DNA from: CAILZL01 sp963791615
Lineage (GTDB): Bacteria > Pseudomonadota > Gammaproteobacteria > Steroidobacterales > Steroidobacteraceae
Assembly: GCA_963791615.1 (NCBI GenBank)
Contig: CAWBTE010000005.1
Span: 372,001 to 436,000 of the forward strand
Direction: 5' to 3'
Length of the DNA stretch: 64,000 nucleotides
Positions 62,978-64,000 of this stretch are shown here, one piece after another. The position numbers were made by a program, and so were the translations under genes. Under the pieces are notes generated by a model. That model had not been told where the DNA came from. It did no database searches and saw only the letters and a list, made by a program, of their open reading frames with translations. Every line of letters begins with the position of its first letter. The stretch's first letter is position 1.

Positions 62978-63299
62978 AAACCTTGACTTAATCCGTTCGC
63001 GCTGAGCCTGTCGAAGCGTTCTGACAAGATTGAGGCCATGCTGAACTGCGCATTGGCATTTCGTCATGCTCGCGATGAATTTCCATGTTTCGCGGCGCAA
63101 TGCCTCCAGGCGACAGTCTGATGGTCTACCTGATACTGCGAAGTGGCGCGAATGACGGCAAATCAGCGGCCTTCACCAGTTTGTAGGCTAAGTTCGCGCA
63201 GCCCAAGATCGTGACCATTGATCATGTTGGGCTTCCCTACGTTCAGCACCAACCTCGACGAAGACAACTGAGCACCTACCACTACCCACCACCTACCAA
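62978..63299. other. Intergenic region with a half family C repeat
   Basis: CCGTTCGCGCTGAGCCTGTC and GAAGCG (62991-63016) is a single family C copy. The remainder shows no gene, terminator or recognised repeat. Confidence 0.5.
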
Positions 63300-63590
63300 C
63301 TGATCTACGCCACCGTGCGACAGATACCCAGAGGTCGCGTGGCCACGTATGGACAGATTGCTGAACTGGCTGGCTTGCCGCGTCAGGCTCGACAGGTGGG
63401 TTATGCCCTGCATGCACTGCCGGAGAAAACCACCGTGCCCTGGCATCGCGTAGTAAATGCACAGGGCAAAATCAGCCTGCGTACTGAAGGCGGCGCGGAT
63501 ACCGAACAGCAACGACGCCTGCAACGCGAAAAGGTACATTTCAACGAGCGGGGCGTGATTGATCTGAAGGAGTACCGGTGGCAGGCTTGA
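63300..63590 (+). CDS. Alkyltransferase-like protein (ATL), MGMT family
   Basis: About 96 residues visible: YATVRQIPRGRVATYGQIAEL, ARQVGYALHAL, and VPWHRVVNAQGKISLR. In O6-alkylguanine transferases the motif is PCHRV; here Trp replaces the acceptor Cys, the mark of ATL proteins, which bind O6-alkylguanine and pass it to nucleotide excision repair. No ATG precedes the conserved QLIYATVR in frame; GTG 63315 would cut into it. The true start may be CTG 63300, or an upstream codon hidden by an indel. It is a single gene. Confidence 0.82.
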   Translation: MIYATVRQIPRGRVATYGQIAELAGLPRQARQVGYALHALPEKTTVPWHRVVNAQGKISLRTEGGADTEQQRRLQREKVHFNERGVIDLKEYRWQA

Positions 63591-63704
63591 GTGGCCTCGC
63601 CCTGCGCGGCAGGACATCAAGGGCCAGTGATGGCGAAGATTGCCCAGGCGGATGTCATAAGGGCACCCGATTCTAAACTCGCCCCTTCATCTTCGGAGGC
63701 TGAC

Positions 63705-64000
63705 GTGGCTGCAGGCACCATTTTTACCGTCCTCGCCAATATTCCCTGGAAAACCGTTATTGAGAACGCGCCCAAGGTGGCCGAAGGCACCGTGAAACTC
63801 TGGAACACGGTTTCAGGATGGAGAAAGTCGGACCCGGTTCAGAACACACCGACGGATGCGCCTATCGAGCAGGCAGCTTCCACGAACGATGCTCTGCTGA
63901 AGCGGGTGCAAGCTCTTGAGGACAGCGTACGTCACCTCAACGAGCAGATGCAGATGTCCTCCGAACTGCTGAAGTCGCTCGCCGAACAGAACATCAAACT
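63705..64000 (+). CDS. Coiled-coil protein, N-terminal part
   Basis: Runs off the right edge; 98 residues are present. GTG 63705 is preceded by GGAGG at five bases. The N terminus AAGTIFTVLANIPWKTVIEN is amphipathic and hydrophobic, like short membrane-associated starts. A Pro/Ser-rich linker and a coiled coil (LLKRVQALEDSVRHLNEQMQ…) follow. No domain is recognised; similar small proteins of unknown function occur in proteobacteria. Confidence 0.65.
   Translation, partial: MAAGTIFTVLANIPWKTVIENAPKVAEGTVKLWNTVSGWRKSDPVQNTPTDAPIEQAASTNDALLKRVQALEDSVRHLNEQMQMSSELLKSLAEQNIK

Overview
The window looks like the chromosome of a Gram-negative gammaproteobacterium, G+C about 58-60 %, outside the enterics. 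TamA/TamB, FadE, NudC, an Mla-type lipid transporter, a FlhC-like protein and short-palindrome repeats of the kind seen in Xanthomonadales, Steroidobacterales and Nevskiales support this. The genus cannot be read from the sequence. No rRNA, tRNA, CRISPR array or prophage was found.

Layout. 1-3.9 kb: end of a class III alcohol dehydrogenase, an amino-acid permease, a repeat-bounded DUF559 gene, a GcvA-like LysR regulator with an early stop, and a 24-residue membrane peptide. 3.9-9.2 kb: DUF4153 membrane protein, an overlapping osmC-MFS-lysR operon, and a MarR regulator followed by a structured non-coding stretch. 9.5-18.7 kb: envelope and export genes, namely a DsbC-like protein, an M28 protein that has lost active-site residues, an NlpC/P60 lipoprotein, PhoX, the TlpA-like/DUF4266/DUF3570/ApbE operon, and a cupin. 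18.7-20 kb: decayed DNA with a broken toxin-antitoxin pair. 20-27.6 kb: NRDE protein, tamA and tamB in one operon, then nudC. 27.6-32.4 kb: a divergent FlhC-like / tandem-FlhD-like pair, an ABC-2 exporter and a two-part spermidine-synthase-like system. 32.5-43.9 kb: M16 peptidase, FadE, a hydrolase, two frame-disrupted hypothetical genes, malate dehydrogenase, MscS channel and a monooxygenase-like protein. 43.9-48 kb: an accessory block (TTC38-like protein, AraC regulator, coiled-coil protein, PIN nuclease) between two ~52-bp direct repeats, one of which is the 3' end of the kef gene. 48-54.5 kb: Kef antiporter, a TA-flanked MITE directly upstream of mlaE-mlaF-mlaD-lipoprotein, and a flavin reductase. 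54.5-63 kb: a membrane-lipid modification cluster (two CFA-synthase-like enzymes, DUF1295, DUF1475, a fatty-acid desaturase, an FAD oxidoreductase, DUF1365) ending in an ECF sigma / anti-sigma pair. 63.3-64 kb: an alkyltransferase-like protein and the start of a coiled-coil protein.

Two palindromic repeat families recur. Family A is a pair of hairpins built on GTAGGGGCGG/CCGCCCCTAC. Family B is built on CCCTCTCCCTGAGGGAGAGGG-like palindromes. Several genes end inside a copy and take their stop codon from it.

About ten otherwise well-conserved genes need a one-base frame change to read through (cupin, tamB, NRDE, M16 peptidase, DUF1365, anti-sigma factor twice, two hypothetical genes, perhaps the PIN gene). 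This density fits residual assembly indels at least as well as real decay. The best candidates for unexplored biology are the divergent FlhC / double-FlhD pair and the ApbE/DUF3570/DUF4266/TlpA-like operon, where DUF3570 carries a sequence matching the ApbE flavinylation motif.
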